Below are positions 43,031-50,751 of a DNA stretch of 64,000 bases, piece after piece. Origin of the DNA: Oscillibacter sp. 1-3 (GTDB lineage Bacteria; Bacillota; Clostridia; Oscillospirales; Oscillospiraceae); the NCBI RefSeq assembly GCF_000403435.2, contig NZ_KE159703.1:62001-126000 (forward strand). The letters run 5' to 3'. Numbering within the stretch: the stretch's first letter is position 1; every line of letters starts with the position of its first letter. A model generated the notes under the pieces. That model was not told the DNA's origin and made no database searches. It saw only the letters and a list, made by a program, of their open reading frames with translations. A program made the translations under genes and the position numbers.

Positions 43031-43519
43031 TCACACATCTCCCCGGCGGTACCGCTCCGCCGCCGCCAGATACCCCTGGGCGGATTTCCGGTTCCCGGCG
43101 ATCTCCGCTTCCGTCAGGGGCCGCACCACCTTGGCGGGGCTGCCCAGGATCATGGAGCCGTCCGGGGCGTCCATCTTCCCTGTGACCAGCGCCCCGGCGC
43201 CTACGACGCAGTCGTCCCCAATCCTCGCACCGTTGAGGACAATGGCCCCCATGCCGATGAGGGTGTTGTTCCCCACGGCGCAGCCGTGGACAATGGCGTT
43301 GTGGCCGATGGTGCAGCCGGCGCCCACACGGGTCTCCTCGTGGAGGACGGCCCCGTCCTGAATGTTGGTGTCCTCCCCCACAGTAATGGCGCCGTCGTCC
43401 CCCCGGAGGACGGCGTTGTACCAGACGCTCACGCCCCGGCCCAGGGTCACGTCCCCGGATACCCGGGCGCCCTCGCAGATCAAAACAGATTCATCGGAAG
43501 CTCTCAGTTTGTATGCCAT
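43031..43519 (-). CDS. Gamma carbonic anhydrase family protein (left-handed beta-helix)
   Basis: The 162-residue hexapeptide-repeat protein has the gamma-CA zinc ligands: one His in NIQDGAVLHEE and two in IGHNAIVHGCAVG. Repeats such as GARVSGDVTLGRGVSVWYNAVLRGDDGAITVGEDT precede them. It may hydrate CO2 or act as a YrdA/PaaY-like thioesterase; activity cannot be judged. ATG 43519 is 8 bp from AGAGGAG. The gene lies 150 bp downstream of the peptidase gene on the same strand. Confidence 0.82.
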   Translation of the reverse strand: MAYKLRASDESVLICEGARVSGDVTLGRGVSVWYNAVLRGDDGAITVGEDTNIQDGAVLHEETRVGAGCTIGHNAIVHGCAVGNNTLIGMGAIVLNGARIGDDCVVGAGALVTGKMDAPDGSMILGSPAKVVRPLTEAEIAGNRKSAQGYLAAAERYRRGDV

Positions 43520-43668
43520 GGTCATTCTCCTCTGGTTTTCTATAATTCTGTATATCCTGAAAAATGCCGCAGGGGCGGCAGCCTGCCGCCCGTCTGCCGG
43601 GAAATCCGGATTTCGCGGGAGGACGGGCGGATCATATCCGCCTCTGCGGCGCTCTTGCAAACAGCGGT

Positions 43669-44901
43669 TCAAATCCCCGGCGCGAAATTGCCGTCCACAA
43701 ACACGGGGATCTCCTTATCGTCGTGGGTGGTGCCCACAATGGAGAGGTCCTTCGTGCCGATCATGAAGTCCACATGGGTGATGGAGTCGTTGAGACCCCG
43801 TTCCTTCAGCTCGTCCTTGGTCATCTGCTGACCGCCCTTGAGACAGGGGTAGGCCTCGCCGAAGGCGATGTGGCAGGCGGCGTTCTCGTCAAAGAGGGTG
43901 TTGTAAAACAGAATCTTCTGGTTGGAGATGGGGCTGTCGTAGGGCACCAGGGCCACCTCGCCGAAGTAGCTGGCCCCCTCGTCCACGGAGATGGCCGCTT
44001 TCAGGGCCTCCTCCCCCTTCTTGGCGCGGGCCTCCACGATCTTTCCCTCCTTCACCACGAAGTGGAACCCCTCGATGACGCAGCCGTCGTGGGCCAGGGG
44101 CAGCGAGGCGTACACCACGCCGTTGATCCCGGTTTTCAGGGGGGAGGTGAACAGCTCCTCCGTGGGGATGTTGGCGATATAGTCCTGACCGGAGAGGGTG
44201 ACGTCGTTGCCCGCCTCCCAGACATGGCCCTCCGGCAGCTCCACCGTCAGGTCCGTGCCCAGGGAGTTGGTGTAGTGGAGGGACTTGAAATTCAGGGCGT
44301 TCATCTTCTCCAGCCGCTTTCCCAGGGTGTCCAGGTGGGTCCGCCACTTCTCCACGCACCTGCCGTCGCCGCTGATGCGGACGGCGGAGAAGATGGCGTC
44401 CCAGAGCTTCTCCATGGCCTTGTCCTCCGCTGCGTCCGGGAACACCCGCTTTGCCCAGCTGGGAATGGGGATGGAGGCGATGCACCAGGGGAAGCCGCCG
44501 CACATCTGGAGGCGGTCGAACTCCTTGAGGGCCTTGCCGCTGGCCTGCTGGGCCCGGACGATGCGTTTGGTGTCCACGCCCTTGAGATTCTCCGGGTCCG
44601 TGGCGGAGATGGCCAGATACGCCGCTCCCTCCTTGGCGTGGTCGTTGAAAAAGTGCTGCCGCCACTCCGGAACGGTGTCAAAGACCTCCTCCTGGGCGTG
44701 GAGGTACTTCATCCGGGTCAGGGCGTCGTCGGTCCAGTTCATGACCACCTCTTTGCAGCCAGCGGCATAGGCGTCCTCCGCGCACATCCGGGCGAAGAAG
44801 GCGCACTCCACCGGGGAGGAGATGATCAGCCGCTGGTCCTTCTGGACGTTCAGTCCCACCCGGACCAGGAGCTGGGCGTATTCTTTGAGCTTTTCATTCA
44901 T
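43669..44901 (-). CDS. M29 family (thermophilic-type) aminopeptidase
   Basis: The 410-residue protein starts MNEKLKEYAQLLVRVGLNVQKDQRLIISSPVE. It shows M29 features: NSLGTDLTVELPEG, NIPTEELFTSP, the metal-binding EGFHFVVKEGKI and DEGASYFGEVALVPYDSPIS, and NAACHIAFGEAY with ITHVDFMIGTKDL. These dimetal enzymes trim N-terminal residues from peptides in the cytoplasm. AAAGGATG precedes the ATG. It is monocistronic. Confidence 0.93.
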   Translation of the reverse strand: MNEKLKEYAQLLVRVGLNVQKDQRLIISSPVECAFFARMCAEDAYAAGCKEVVMNWTDDALTRMKYLHAQEEVFDTVPEWRQHFFNDHAKEGAAYLAISATDPENLKGVDTKRIVRAQQASGKALKEFDRLQMCGGFPWCIASIPIPSWAKRVFPDAAEDKAMEKLWDAIFSAVRISGDGRCVEKWRTHLDTLGKRLEKMNALNFKSLHYTNSLGTDLTVELPEGHVWEAGNDVTLSGQDYIANIPTEELFTSPLKTGINGVVYASLPLAHDGCVIEGFHFVVKEGKIVEARAKKGEEALKAAISVDEGASYFGEVALVPYDSPISNQKILFYNTLFDENAACHIAFGEAYPCLKGGQQMTKDELKERGLNDSITHVDFMIGTKDLSIVGTTHDDKEIPVFVDGNFAPGI

Positions 44902-45126
44902 CAATGTTTATCATCCTTTCGCATTTTTCATAATATGCGCTATTTTAGAACATTTTACCATGAAAGTAAAGGAAATGGCGTCAGGATTCAAAAAACGTTT
45001 ACGAATTTCCGCCGCTCTGGCAGGGAGGAGCCTCCTGCTTTTTCTTAATTGGGGGCGTTTGCCATGGAAACATGAAGTCGGCTTCACAAGAAGCGGAATT
45101 CATATCCGGAGGGGGGGAAGGCCGCC

Positions 45127-45657
45127 ATGAAAACCAGAGTGCGGGAGCTGCGGACCGCAGCGGGAATGACCCGGCAGCAGCTGGCGGAGCAGGTCCGCGT
45201 CTCCGCCAGAACCATTATTTCCATTGAGAAGGCGCAGTACAGCCCCTCGCTGATGCCGGCCCGCCGCATGGCGGAGGTCTTCGGCGTCACCGTGGAGGAG
45301 CTGTGCTGCCTGCGGGAGAACCGGGAACTGGAGGACAAGCTCTATGAAGATCTATCACAAAAAGAATTTTATCATCGGCCTGCTTGGAGAGCTCCTCCTC
45401 ATCGCGCTCCTGATGTTCCGAATCCGCGGCGGCGGGAGCGTCTCCTTTCCCCAGGTTTGCACGCTTCTCATGTGGCTGATTGTCTGCGGAAGAATCATCT
45501 TCCGAAGTCTCTCCCAAAAGCACGCCAGGGAGGATCTGGCGCTGGAGCGCGACGAGCGGAATCTTCATATCAGGCTGAAAGTCTGCCGGCTGGGACTGCA
45601 AATCACGCAGGCCCTCTGTTTCATCGGGGGGATAGCGCTGTATTATTTCGGCAGTGA
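45127..45657 (+). CDS. XRE family regulator with abnormal, possibly frameshifted C-terminus
   Basis: Residues 1-66 are a normal small XRE regulator (RVRELRTAAGMTRQQLAEQVRVSARTIISIEKAQYSPSLMPARRMAEVFGVTVEELCCL). The frame then stays open for another 110 codons that overlap the membrane-protein gene at 45344 in a different frame. That tail is Arg/Pro/Ala-rich with no domain. Sister modules end the regulator near the membrane-gene start; an out-of-frame TGA at 45345 would do so after a one-base shift. Natural end near 45347 is therefore suspected. Confidence 0.6.
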   Translation: MKTRVRELRTAAGMTRQQLAEQVRVSARTIISIEKAQYSPSLMPARRMAEVFGVTVEELCCLRENRELEDKLYEDLSQKEFYHRPAWRAPPHRAPDVPNPRRRERLLSPGLHASHVADCLRKNHLPKSLPKARQGGSGAGARRAESSYQAESLPAGTANHAGPLFHRGDSAVLFRQ

Positions 45658-45724
45658 CAATTACGATTGCTTCCTGCTGGGCGCAGGGCTTTTCATCGCG
45701 CTGGCGATCTTCTGTCTGGCGTAG
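45344..45724 (+). CDS. Four-helix membrane protein partner of the XRE regulator
   Basis: The 126-residue protein has hydrophobic segments at about 9-24, 37-52, 84-100 and 108-124, and a conserved-looking charged centre SQKHAREDLALERDERNLHIRLKVCRLG. This centre resembles the DELAIQNLRRTD segment of the protein at 59194. It belongs to the common class of small membrane proteins encoded next to XRE regulators. Function unknown. Confidence 0.7.
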   Translation: MKIYHKKNFIIGLLGELLLIALLMFRIRGGGSVSFPQVCTLLMWLIVCGRIIFRSLSQKHAREDLALERDERNLHIRLKVCRLGLQITQALCFIGGIALYYFGSDNYDCFLLGAGLFIALAIFCLA

Positions 45725-45764
45725 CTGGGCGCAGCGGTTTGGTACAAGCGCCGCAGCTGACAGC

Positions 45765-46613
45765 TCAGGCCCCGCCGCCGTCCTTTCGAAGGCTCATAAT
45801 CGTCCCGTTGAGCTCCGCCCCCATAATCAGCACCACAGAGCTCATATTCAGCCAGATCAAAAGGGCGATCACCGTACCGATGGAGCCGTAGAGCAGGGAG
45901 TAATTGGCGATGTTGTCCACGTAAAACGCGTACAGCCAGCTTAATGCCATCCAGGCCGCCAGAGCCGCCAGAGTGCCGGGCCAGATGTTCCGCCAGGGCT
46001 GGCGGTCATCCTGGGCCAGGGCGTAGAGGAAGAACAGGGCGAAGTAGCACAGCACCGCCACCACCGGGAAGCGGAGCCTGGCCCAGGCCTCCGCCACGAA
46101 GCCCGGCAGGCGGACGTGGACCACGGCGTAGCTCAGGACCCGGTCGCCCACGGTCATCAGCGCCAGGGCGGCGGCGATGGTGACGATCAGCAAAACCGTG
46201 TACAGCAGGGTTTTCAGCACGTGCCGGGCCGGCCCCCTGGGCGGCCCCAGGTGGTAGGCCGTCCGCACGGAGCGCATCAGGGAATTGGTGGCCCGCATGG
46301 GGAAGTAAATGGAGAACACCAGCCCGAACACCATCAGGCGGAGGCTGGGATTCCGGCTCACGTAGGTGAGGTAGACCTCGATCAGGTCCACCACCCCACG
46401 GGGCAGAATCTCACCCAAAGCCAGAAGAATCCCCGCCACGTCCAGCCGCAGCAGGCCCAGCAGGGCGCTGATAAAGATGAGGAAGGGAAAGATCATAAAC
46501 AGAAGGTAGAACGCCAGCGCGGCGCTCTGGATGCCCACGTTGTGCCGCAGGTACCGCTGAACCATGAGGTAGGCCCCCCGGAGAAACCGGTTGCGGGGGA
46601 GCTTGAACTCCAT
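45765..46613 (-). CDS. YihY/virulence factor BrkB family membrane protein
   Basis: The 282-residue protein has six membrane helices and the PF03631 pattern: RYLRHNVGIQSAALAFYLLFMIFPFLIFISALLG at the N-terminus, IYFPMRATNSLMRSVRTAY in the middle, and YGSIGTVIALLIWLNMSSVVLIMGAELNG at the C-terminus. The family was once called ribonuclease BN by mistake; its role is unknown, perhaps lipid or envelope transport. A GTG 9 bp upstream is an alternative start. Confidence 0.87.
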   Translation of the reverse strand: MEFKLPRNRFLRGAYLMVQRYLRHNVGIQSAALAFYLLFMIFPFLIFISALLGLLRLDVAGILLALGEILPRGVVDLIEVYLTYVSRNPSLRLMVFGLVFSIYFPMRATNSLMRSVRTAYHLGPPRGPARHVLKTLLYTVLLIVTIAAALALMTVGDRVLSYAVVHVRLPGFVAEAWARLRFPVVAVLCYFALFFLYALAQDDRQPWRNIWPGTLAALAAWMALSWLYAFYVDNIANYSLLYGSIGTVIALLIWLNMSSVVLIMGAELNGTIMSLRKDGGGA

Positions 46614-46629
46614 CGAAGACACCGCCTTT

Positions 46630-46856
46630 CCTGAATCAGGAATTGGGAGTTACGAATGAAAAAGAGGAAGATTCCGCCAGAGGCGGAGTGAATTGGAATC
46701 CGTCCGGCGGAAGGCGGGCCGGCATAATTTTCTGCCGGTTCTGCCGGGGGCCGCTCCTTTGGCGCGGGGCGGGCCGGCATATTCCCGGCGGTTCTGCCGA
46801 GCGCGGTACCTTTGGCGCGAGGCCGGACACCTCAATTCCCAATTTCTAACCTTCGC
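46630..46856. repeat. GC-rich intergenic repeat block with an internal ~55-bp tandem duplication
   Basis: GCGGGCCGGCATA..TTGGCGCGG occurs twice, at about 46711-46765 and 46768-46822. Outer ends read AATTGGGAG and its near-complement CAATTCCCAATTTCT. The last part (GGCCGGACACC..AATTCC) recurs at about 62088-62106. No gene is seen. Confidence 0.5.
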
Positions 46857-47192
46857 TCACTCCCATGAACTCCAGACCTCCGGACAGTACCCCACCGTGG
46901 CCTCCCTGCCGTTGCGGACAATGGGGGTCTGGAAGAGCTCCGGGTGCTCCAGGAGCTTTTCCTCCTGGGCGTCCGGGGTGATGTAGGCCATGAAGAGATC
47001 CTCGTAGGCCCGGCATTTTGTGTTCACCAGGGCGGAAAATCCAATTTTCTGCTTGACGGACTGGTACTCCCGGGGGGATAATCCCTTTGAGGGCAGGTCG
47101 ATGTACTGGTATTTGATCCGGCGCTCCTTGAACCACCGCTCTGCCTTCTTGCTGTCAAAGGACTTGGACGAGCCGAAAATCTGAATATTCAT
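46857..47192 (-). CDS. ArsC/Spx-like thioredoxin-fold protein lacking the catalytic cysteine
   Basis: The 111-residue protein has the ArsC-family layout: MNIQIFGSSKSFDSKKAERWFKERRIKYQYIDLPSKGLSPREYQSVKQKIGF, then LVNTKCRAYEDL and LLEHPELFQTPIVRNGREATVGYCPEVW. Where arsenate reductases and Spx have a Cys before the first helix, this one has Ser (SKSFDSKKA). It is therefore unlikely to reduce arsenate; a regulatory or structural role is possible. Monocistronic. Confidence 0.72.
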   Translation of the reverse strand: MNIQIFGSSKSFDSKKAERWFKERRIKYQYIDLPSKGLSPREYQSVKQKIGFSALVNTKCRAYEDLFMAYITPDAQEEKLLEHPELFQTPIVRNGREATVGYCPEVWSSWE

Positions 47193-47246
47193 GGGACGGT
47201 CTCCTTTTTCGCACGATCTATTTTAATACTTTTGGGGGTGCTTTTT

Positions 47247-47966
47247 ATGACGGAATCTGTCAAAAAACTAAAGGAGTGGGTGGACGGCGCCCGCAGCATC
47301 GTCTTCTTTGGCGGGGCCGGGGTCTCCACGGAGTCCGGCATCCCGGACTTCCGCAGTACCGGCGGGCTGTACCACCAGGAGTGGGCCTACCCGCCTGAAG
47401 TGATTTTAAGCCATAGCTTCTACAAAAGCAACCCCGAAGAGTTTTTCCGTTTCTACCGGGCCAAGCTCCTGGCTCCGGAGGCCCGGCCCAACGCCGCCCA
47501 CCGGAAGCTGGCGGAGTGGGAACGGCAGGGGAAGCTGGCCGCCGTGGTCACCCAGAATATCGACGGCCTTCACCAGGCCGCCGGCAGCCGGCGGGTCTAT
47601 GAGCTCCACGGCAGCGTCCACCGGAACTACTGCGAGAAGTGCCGGAAGTTTTACGATTTTGACTTCATGCTCCGCAACCGCGACGCCGTGCCCCGGTGCT
47701 CCTGCGGCGGCACGGTCAAGCCGGACGTGGTGCTGTACGAGGAGGGCCTGGACCAGGAGACGCTGAACGGCGCCGTCCGGGCCATCGCGGCGGCGGACCT
47801 GCTGGTGATTGGCGGCACGTCCCTGAACGTCTACCCCGCAGCGGGGCTCATCAATTACTACCGAGGGCAGCGGCTGGCCCTCATCAACAAATCCGCCGTG
47901 GCCCGGGACCTGGACGCCGGACTGGTGATTGCCGACCCCATCGGGGAGGTTTTGGGCCAATTGTGA
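47247..47966 (+). CDS. SIR2 family NAD-dependent protein deacylase
   Basis: The 239-residue sirtuin has the NAD-binding FFGGAGVSTESGIPDFRSTGGLY, TQNIDGLHQAAGSRRVYELHGSVHRNYC with the catalytic His, zinc cysteines CEKC and CSCGG, and VIGGTSLNVYPAAGLINYY. It removes acyl groups from lysines using NAD+ (CobB type). The Sir2 zinc site is complete, though the second pair is CxC rather than CxxC. A terminator follows immediately. Confidence 0.93.
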   Translation: MTESVKKLKEWVDGARSIVFFGGAGVSTESGIPDFRSTGGLYHQEWAYPPEVILSHSFYKSNPEEFFRFYRAKLLAPEARPNAAHRKLAEWERQGKLAAVVTQNIDGLHQAAGSRRVYELHGSVHRNYCEKCRKFYDFDFMLRNRDAVPRCSCGGTVKPDVVLYEEGLDQETLNGAVRAIAAADLLVIGGTSLNVYPAAGLINYYRGQRLALINKSAVARDLDAGLVIADPIGEVLGQL

Positions 47967-47974
47967 GCGCAGTC

Positions 47975-48010
47975 TTCCCCCGCCGGCTGCCCCGGCGGGG
48001 GAAATTTTTT
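47975..48010 (+). terminator. Intrinsic terminator after the sirtuin gene
   Basis: TTCCCCCGCCGG-CTGCC-CCGGCGGGGGAA followed by ATTTTTT is a textbook rho-independent terminator. Confidence 0.92.
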
Positions 48011-48032
48011 CGGAAAAATGGGGAAATGGTGG

Positions 48033-48061
48033 TTGACAAGCGGGAAAGTTCTGGCTATAAT
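48033..48061 (+). promoter_or_regulatory. Promoter of the tRNA-Leu cluster
   Basis: Exact consensus TTGACA (48033-48038), 17-bp spacer and TATAAT (48056-48061), 32 bp before the first tRNA. Typical of stable-RNA promoters. Confidence 0.88.
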
Positions 48062-48092
48062 AATCAAGCAGTCTTTTCCGGGGAACAGATTT

Positions 48093-48178
48093 GCGGCTGT
48101 GCTGGAACTGGTAGACAGGCCAGCTTGAGGTGCTGGTGTCGTATCGACGTGTGGGTTCAAGTCCCGTCAGCCGCACCA
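48093..48178 (+). tRNA. tRNA-Leu (anticodon GAG)
   Basis: The acceptor GCGGCTG pairs with CAGCCGC, followed by A and encoded CCA. The anticodon stem CCAGC/GCTGG encloses TTGAGGT, giving anticodon GAG (reads CUU/CUC). A long variable arm (GTGTCGTATCGACGT) and GTTCAAGTCCC T-loop confirm a class II tRNA-Leu. Confidence 0.93.
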
Positions 48179-48206
48179 ACGTCTTTTCCAAAAGACGCAA
48201 CACCAT

Positions 48207-48294
48207 GCGCGAGTGGTGGAATTGGCAGACTCGCTAGATTCAGGTTCTAGTGTCCTTTACGGACGTGCGGGTTCAAGTCCCGCCTCGCGCACCA
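48207..48294 (+). tRNA. tRNA-Leu (anticodon CAG), copy 1
   Basis: Acceptor GCGCGAG pairs with CTCGCGC, then ACCA encoded. The anticodon stem CTAGA/TCTAG encloses TTCAGGT, giving CAG (reads CUG). The variable arm is TGTCCTTTACGGACG. Confidence 0.93.
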
Positions 48295-48369
48295 GAGGGA
48301 CCCCTGCCGGGGAGCGCGCTCTCCGGCAGGCCTCTTTCCCCCCGGACGGGGCACAACTGCATAGGATGC

Positions 48370-48457
48370 GCGCGAGTGGTGGAATTGGCAGACTCGCTAG
48401 ATTCAGGTTCTAGTGTCCTTTACGGACGTGCGGGTTCAAGTCCCGCCTCGCGCACCA
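48370..48457 (+). tRNA. tRNA-Leu (anticodon CAG), copy 2
   Basis: Identical by eye to the copy at 48207-48294 over its full 88 bases, including encoded CCA. The 75-bp spacer between the copies contains a GC-rich imperfect hairpin (CTGCCGGGGAGC..GCTCTCCGGCAG) that may direct processing. CUG is probably a favoured codon in this GC-rich genome, which would explain two copies. Confidence 0.93.
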
Positions 48458-48461
48458 AACG

Positions 48462-48503
48462 ATAACCGTTATTAGGATTTTAGGTGTCTTAATAACGGTT
48501 ATT
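48462..48503 (+). terminator. Terminator of the tRNA cluster
   Basis: ATAACCGTTATTA pairs with TAATAACGGTTAT around a 16-nt loop and is followed by TTCTT. It marks the change to AT-richer DNA. Confidence 0.75.
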
Positions 48504-48540
48504 TCTTAGTCTCCAGAGACATTGCGAGCGAGAAAGCATA

Positions 48541-48571
48541 CCACCCAAATGCTGTCACAGCATTTGGGTGG
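48541..48571. repeat. Perfect 14-bp inverted repeat upstream of the methyltransferase gene
   Basis: CCACCCAAATGCTG-TCA-CAGCATTTGGGTGG. It lies 108 bp before the methyltransferase ATG and could be a terminator, operator or transposition remnant. No U-tract follows. Confidence 0.55.
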
Positions 48572-48678
48572 GTGTCGCATCGTTCTATTTGCCATAAAAG
48601 TTATATAACAAAAAATTGGCATCGTATGATCGCTGTCTTAAAAAATTATGAGCCGCTTTACAAGAATCGAGGAATAGT

Positions 48679-49698
48679 ATGGAGAAAGTAAAATCTTCAA
48701 GAAACAAGACGATTGACCTCACTGTTGAAGAGGGGAGAGAATATCTTTCTCGCTGTATCACAGTTAATTCGGCAGAAGAATCTGCCGCCAATATCATCAA
48801 CAAGACCATCTTGGGAGATACGTTTGAAGTAATGCCCCTTCTCCCTGGAAAATCTGTGGATTTAGTAATCGCAGATCCTCCCTATAACCTCACTAAGACG
48901 TTCCATGGAACAACTTTTGCAAAAAGAACCGCCGCTGATTACGAAGAATATACTCGAACGTGGCTTTCGCTGATATATCCGCTTTTGAAAGATACCGGCT
49001 CGATCTATGTCTGCTGTGATTGGGAGACCAGCCTTATTGTCGGCCGGGTGCTGGGAGAGTTCTTTACCATCAGAAGCCGTATCACCTGGCAGCGGGAAAA
49101 GGGCCGCGGCGCCTCCGCAAATTGGAAGAATGGTTTGGAGGATATTTGGTTTGCGACAAAATCGAGTCACTACACGTTTAACCTTGATGCTGTAAAAATC
49201 AGAAAGAAAGTAATTGCTCCATACAAGGTCGACGGCAAACCCAAAGATTGGGACGAGACCGAGGGCGGAAATTACCGAAACACATGTCCCTCCAACTTTT
49301 GGGATGATATTACGATTCCCTTTTGGTCTATGCCTGAAAACACCGCGCATCCCGCACAGAAATCGGAAAAGCTTTTTGCGAAGATTATGTTGGCAAGCTC
49401 CAACCCGGCCGATGTGGTTTTTGATCCTTTTTTGGGTTCGGGAACAACCAGTGTGGTGGCAAAAAAACTGGGACGGAATTACATTGGCGTCGAAGCCAAT
49501 GAGCAGTACTGCGTGTGGGCCGAAAAGCGTTTGGAGATGGCAGACCTCGACACGAATATCCAAGGCTATGCCGACGGTGTGTTTTGGGAGAGAAATACAC
49601 ATGCAGAACAGTCCGCAAAAACGAAAAAGGAGACGGATGCGCATGAACAAAATTCTGAACAGCCAAACGTTACACTATTTGGAGAGCAGACTGATTGA
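48679..49698 (+). CDS. Type II DNA methyltransferase (DPPY class, beta order)
   Basis: The 339-residue protein has motif IV DLVIADPPYNLTKTF (residues about 61-75) before motif I DVVFDPFLGSGTTSVVAKKLGRNYIGVE (about 248-275). This is the beta-class order, and DPPY is typical of N6-adenine or N4-cytosine methylation. It should modify one specific site in DNA. Base composition is much more AT-rich than the surroundings. The next gene overlaps it by 56 bp and has a nuclease-like motif, so it is read as the modification half of an R-M pair. Confidence 0.87.
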   Translation: MEKVKSSRNKTIDLTVEEGREYLSRCITVNSAEESAANIINKTILGDTFEVMPLLPGKSVDLVIADPPYNLTKTFHGTTFAKRTAADYEEYTRTWLSLIYPLLKDTGSIYVCCDWETSLIVGRVLGEFFTIRSRITWQREKGRGASANWKNGLEDIWFATKSSHYTFNLDAVKIRKKVIAPYKVDGKPKDWDETEGGNYRNTCPSNFWDDITIPFWSMPENTAHPAQKSEKLFAKIMLASSNPADVVFDPFLGSGTTSVVAKKLGRNYIGVEANEQYCVWAEKRLEMADLDTNIQGYADGVFWERNTHAEQSAKTKKETDAHEQNSEQPNVTLFGEQTD

Positions 49699-50305
49699 CG
49701 AACTCTCCAGGGTTCCGGATTTTCAAAATAGACGAATCAATAACAGCCCCAGAGCGATTGGCGATACAGTTCAGGAAGTAATTGGAGAATTGCTGCCCAG
49801 TTGTTTTCCGGATGGATTACTCAATGAATTTAGCGCCGATTTTGCCAGAAGAGCAATGGCTGATGCTGCGTTTACTGATGTTGACGGAAATTACTATCTG
49901 ATTGACATCAAAACGCACAATACATCCACCGAATTTAATATGCCAAATCTGACGTCTGTGCAGCGGTTAGCGCGTTTTTATGAAGATGATAAAAATTATT
50001 TTGTAGTGTTACTGATTGAATACGGAGTGAAGAATGGGTGCTTATCTTTTTCTGGTGCCCGCTTTATCCCCATCGAACATCTTGCGTGGTCCTGCCTGAC
50101 GATTGGCGCCTTGGGGTGGGGACAAATCCAAATTGCGAATTCCAATATTATCGACATCGAAAGAGGAAATACCAGGGCTGATTGGATGCTGTCGCTATGT
50201 GACGCATTGGACATTTTTTATCCGAAAGAGATCTCTAAAATCTCCAAAAGGATCCATTATTTCCACTCTGTTCGTACATATTGGGAGAGTAAACGGCATC
50301 ATTAA
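49643..50305 (+). CDS. Putative type II restriction endonuclease partner
   Basis: The 220-residue protein has no close family that I recognise. Residues about 68-90 read FARRAMADAAFTDVDGNYYLIDIKTHNTS, a D-X(n)-DXK arrangement like the PD-(D/E)XK nuclease core. Its position, overlapping the end of the methyltransferase gene by 56 bp, and equal AT-richness argue for the cutting partner. AAAGGAG lies 10 bp before ATG 49643; ATG 49637 is an alternative. The recognition sequence cannot be inferred. Confidence 0.65.
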   Translation: MNKILNSQTLHYLESRLIDELSRVPDFQNRRINNSPRAIGDTVQEVIGELLPSCFPDGLLNEFSADFARRAMADAAFTDVDGNYYLIDIKTHNTSTEFNMPNLTSVQRLARFYEDDKNYFVVLLIEYGVKNGCLSFSGARFIPIEHLAWSCLTIGALGWGQIQIANSNIIDIERGNTRADWMLSLCDALDIFYPKEISKISKRIHYFHSVRTYWESKRHH

Positions 50306-50323
50306 AGCGGCCTTTACGGCGTG

Positions 50324-50626
50324 TCAATTGCTGTCGGGATGACCGGGCGGATAGGGGATCTGATAGGGCTGCGTCCCGCGCTCCGCAAGTTTTTGATCCA
50401 GCCAGGAGCGCAGGGCCTCCACGCCCGCTTCCGTCCAGTCGAAGGTCTCTGTCTCGATATTTTCCGCCAGCTCGAAGCTGGTATTCTCATACACCCAGGC
50501 CTGAATCCTGCCGCTGCCGGTCCAGCCCTCCCGCTTGAAGCGGTAGCGGAATGTCCCGAGGCTGCCGGGGTACACCGCTGCCCTGGTGAAAAATGCGCTG
50601 TCCAAAAACGCGAAACTGCTCTCCAT
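50324..50626 (-). CDS. Conserved-looking hypothetical protein
   Basis: The 100-residue soluble protein (SSFAFLDSAFFTRAAVYPGSLGTFRYRFKREGW..IQAWVYENTSFELAENIETETFDWTEAGVEALRSWLDQKLAERG) has mixed alpha/beta composition and no recognised domain. AGGAGG precedes the ATG at 50626. GC content returns to the local norm, marking the end of the AT-rich island. Confidence 0.6.
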   Translation of the reverse strand: MESSFAFLDSAFFTRAAVYPGSLGTFRYRFKREGWTGSGRIQAWVYENTSFELAENIETETFDWTEAGVEALRSWLDQKLAERGTQPYQIPYPPGHPDSN

Positions 50627-50751
50627 GCCGTTTTTCCTCCTGTATCAATCTCTTTTTCATTTTACAGGGTCTGGGCTTTCGTGTCAAACCGGTTGCGAAA
50701 CCGGGAAAATAGAGGTATACTGACAGGGCAGACAAAGAAGGAGGCCCGCCT

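Noticed and set aside
48370..50310. Integrative element inserted at tRNA-Leu
   Set aside because: No integrase gene and no repeat of the tRNA 3' end at the far side of the AT-rich island were found.
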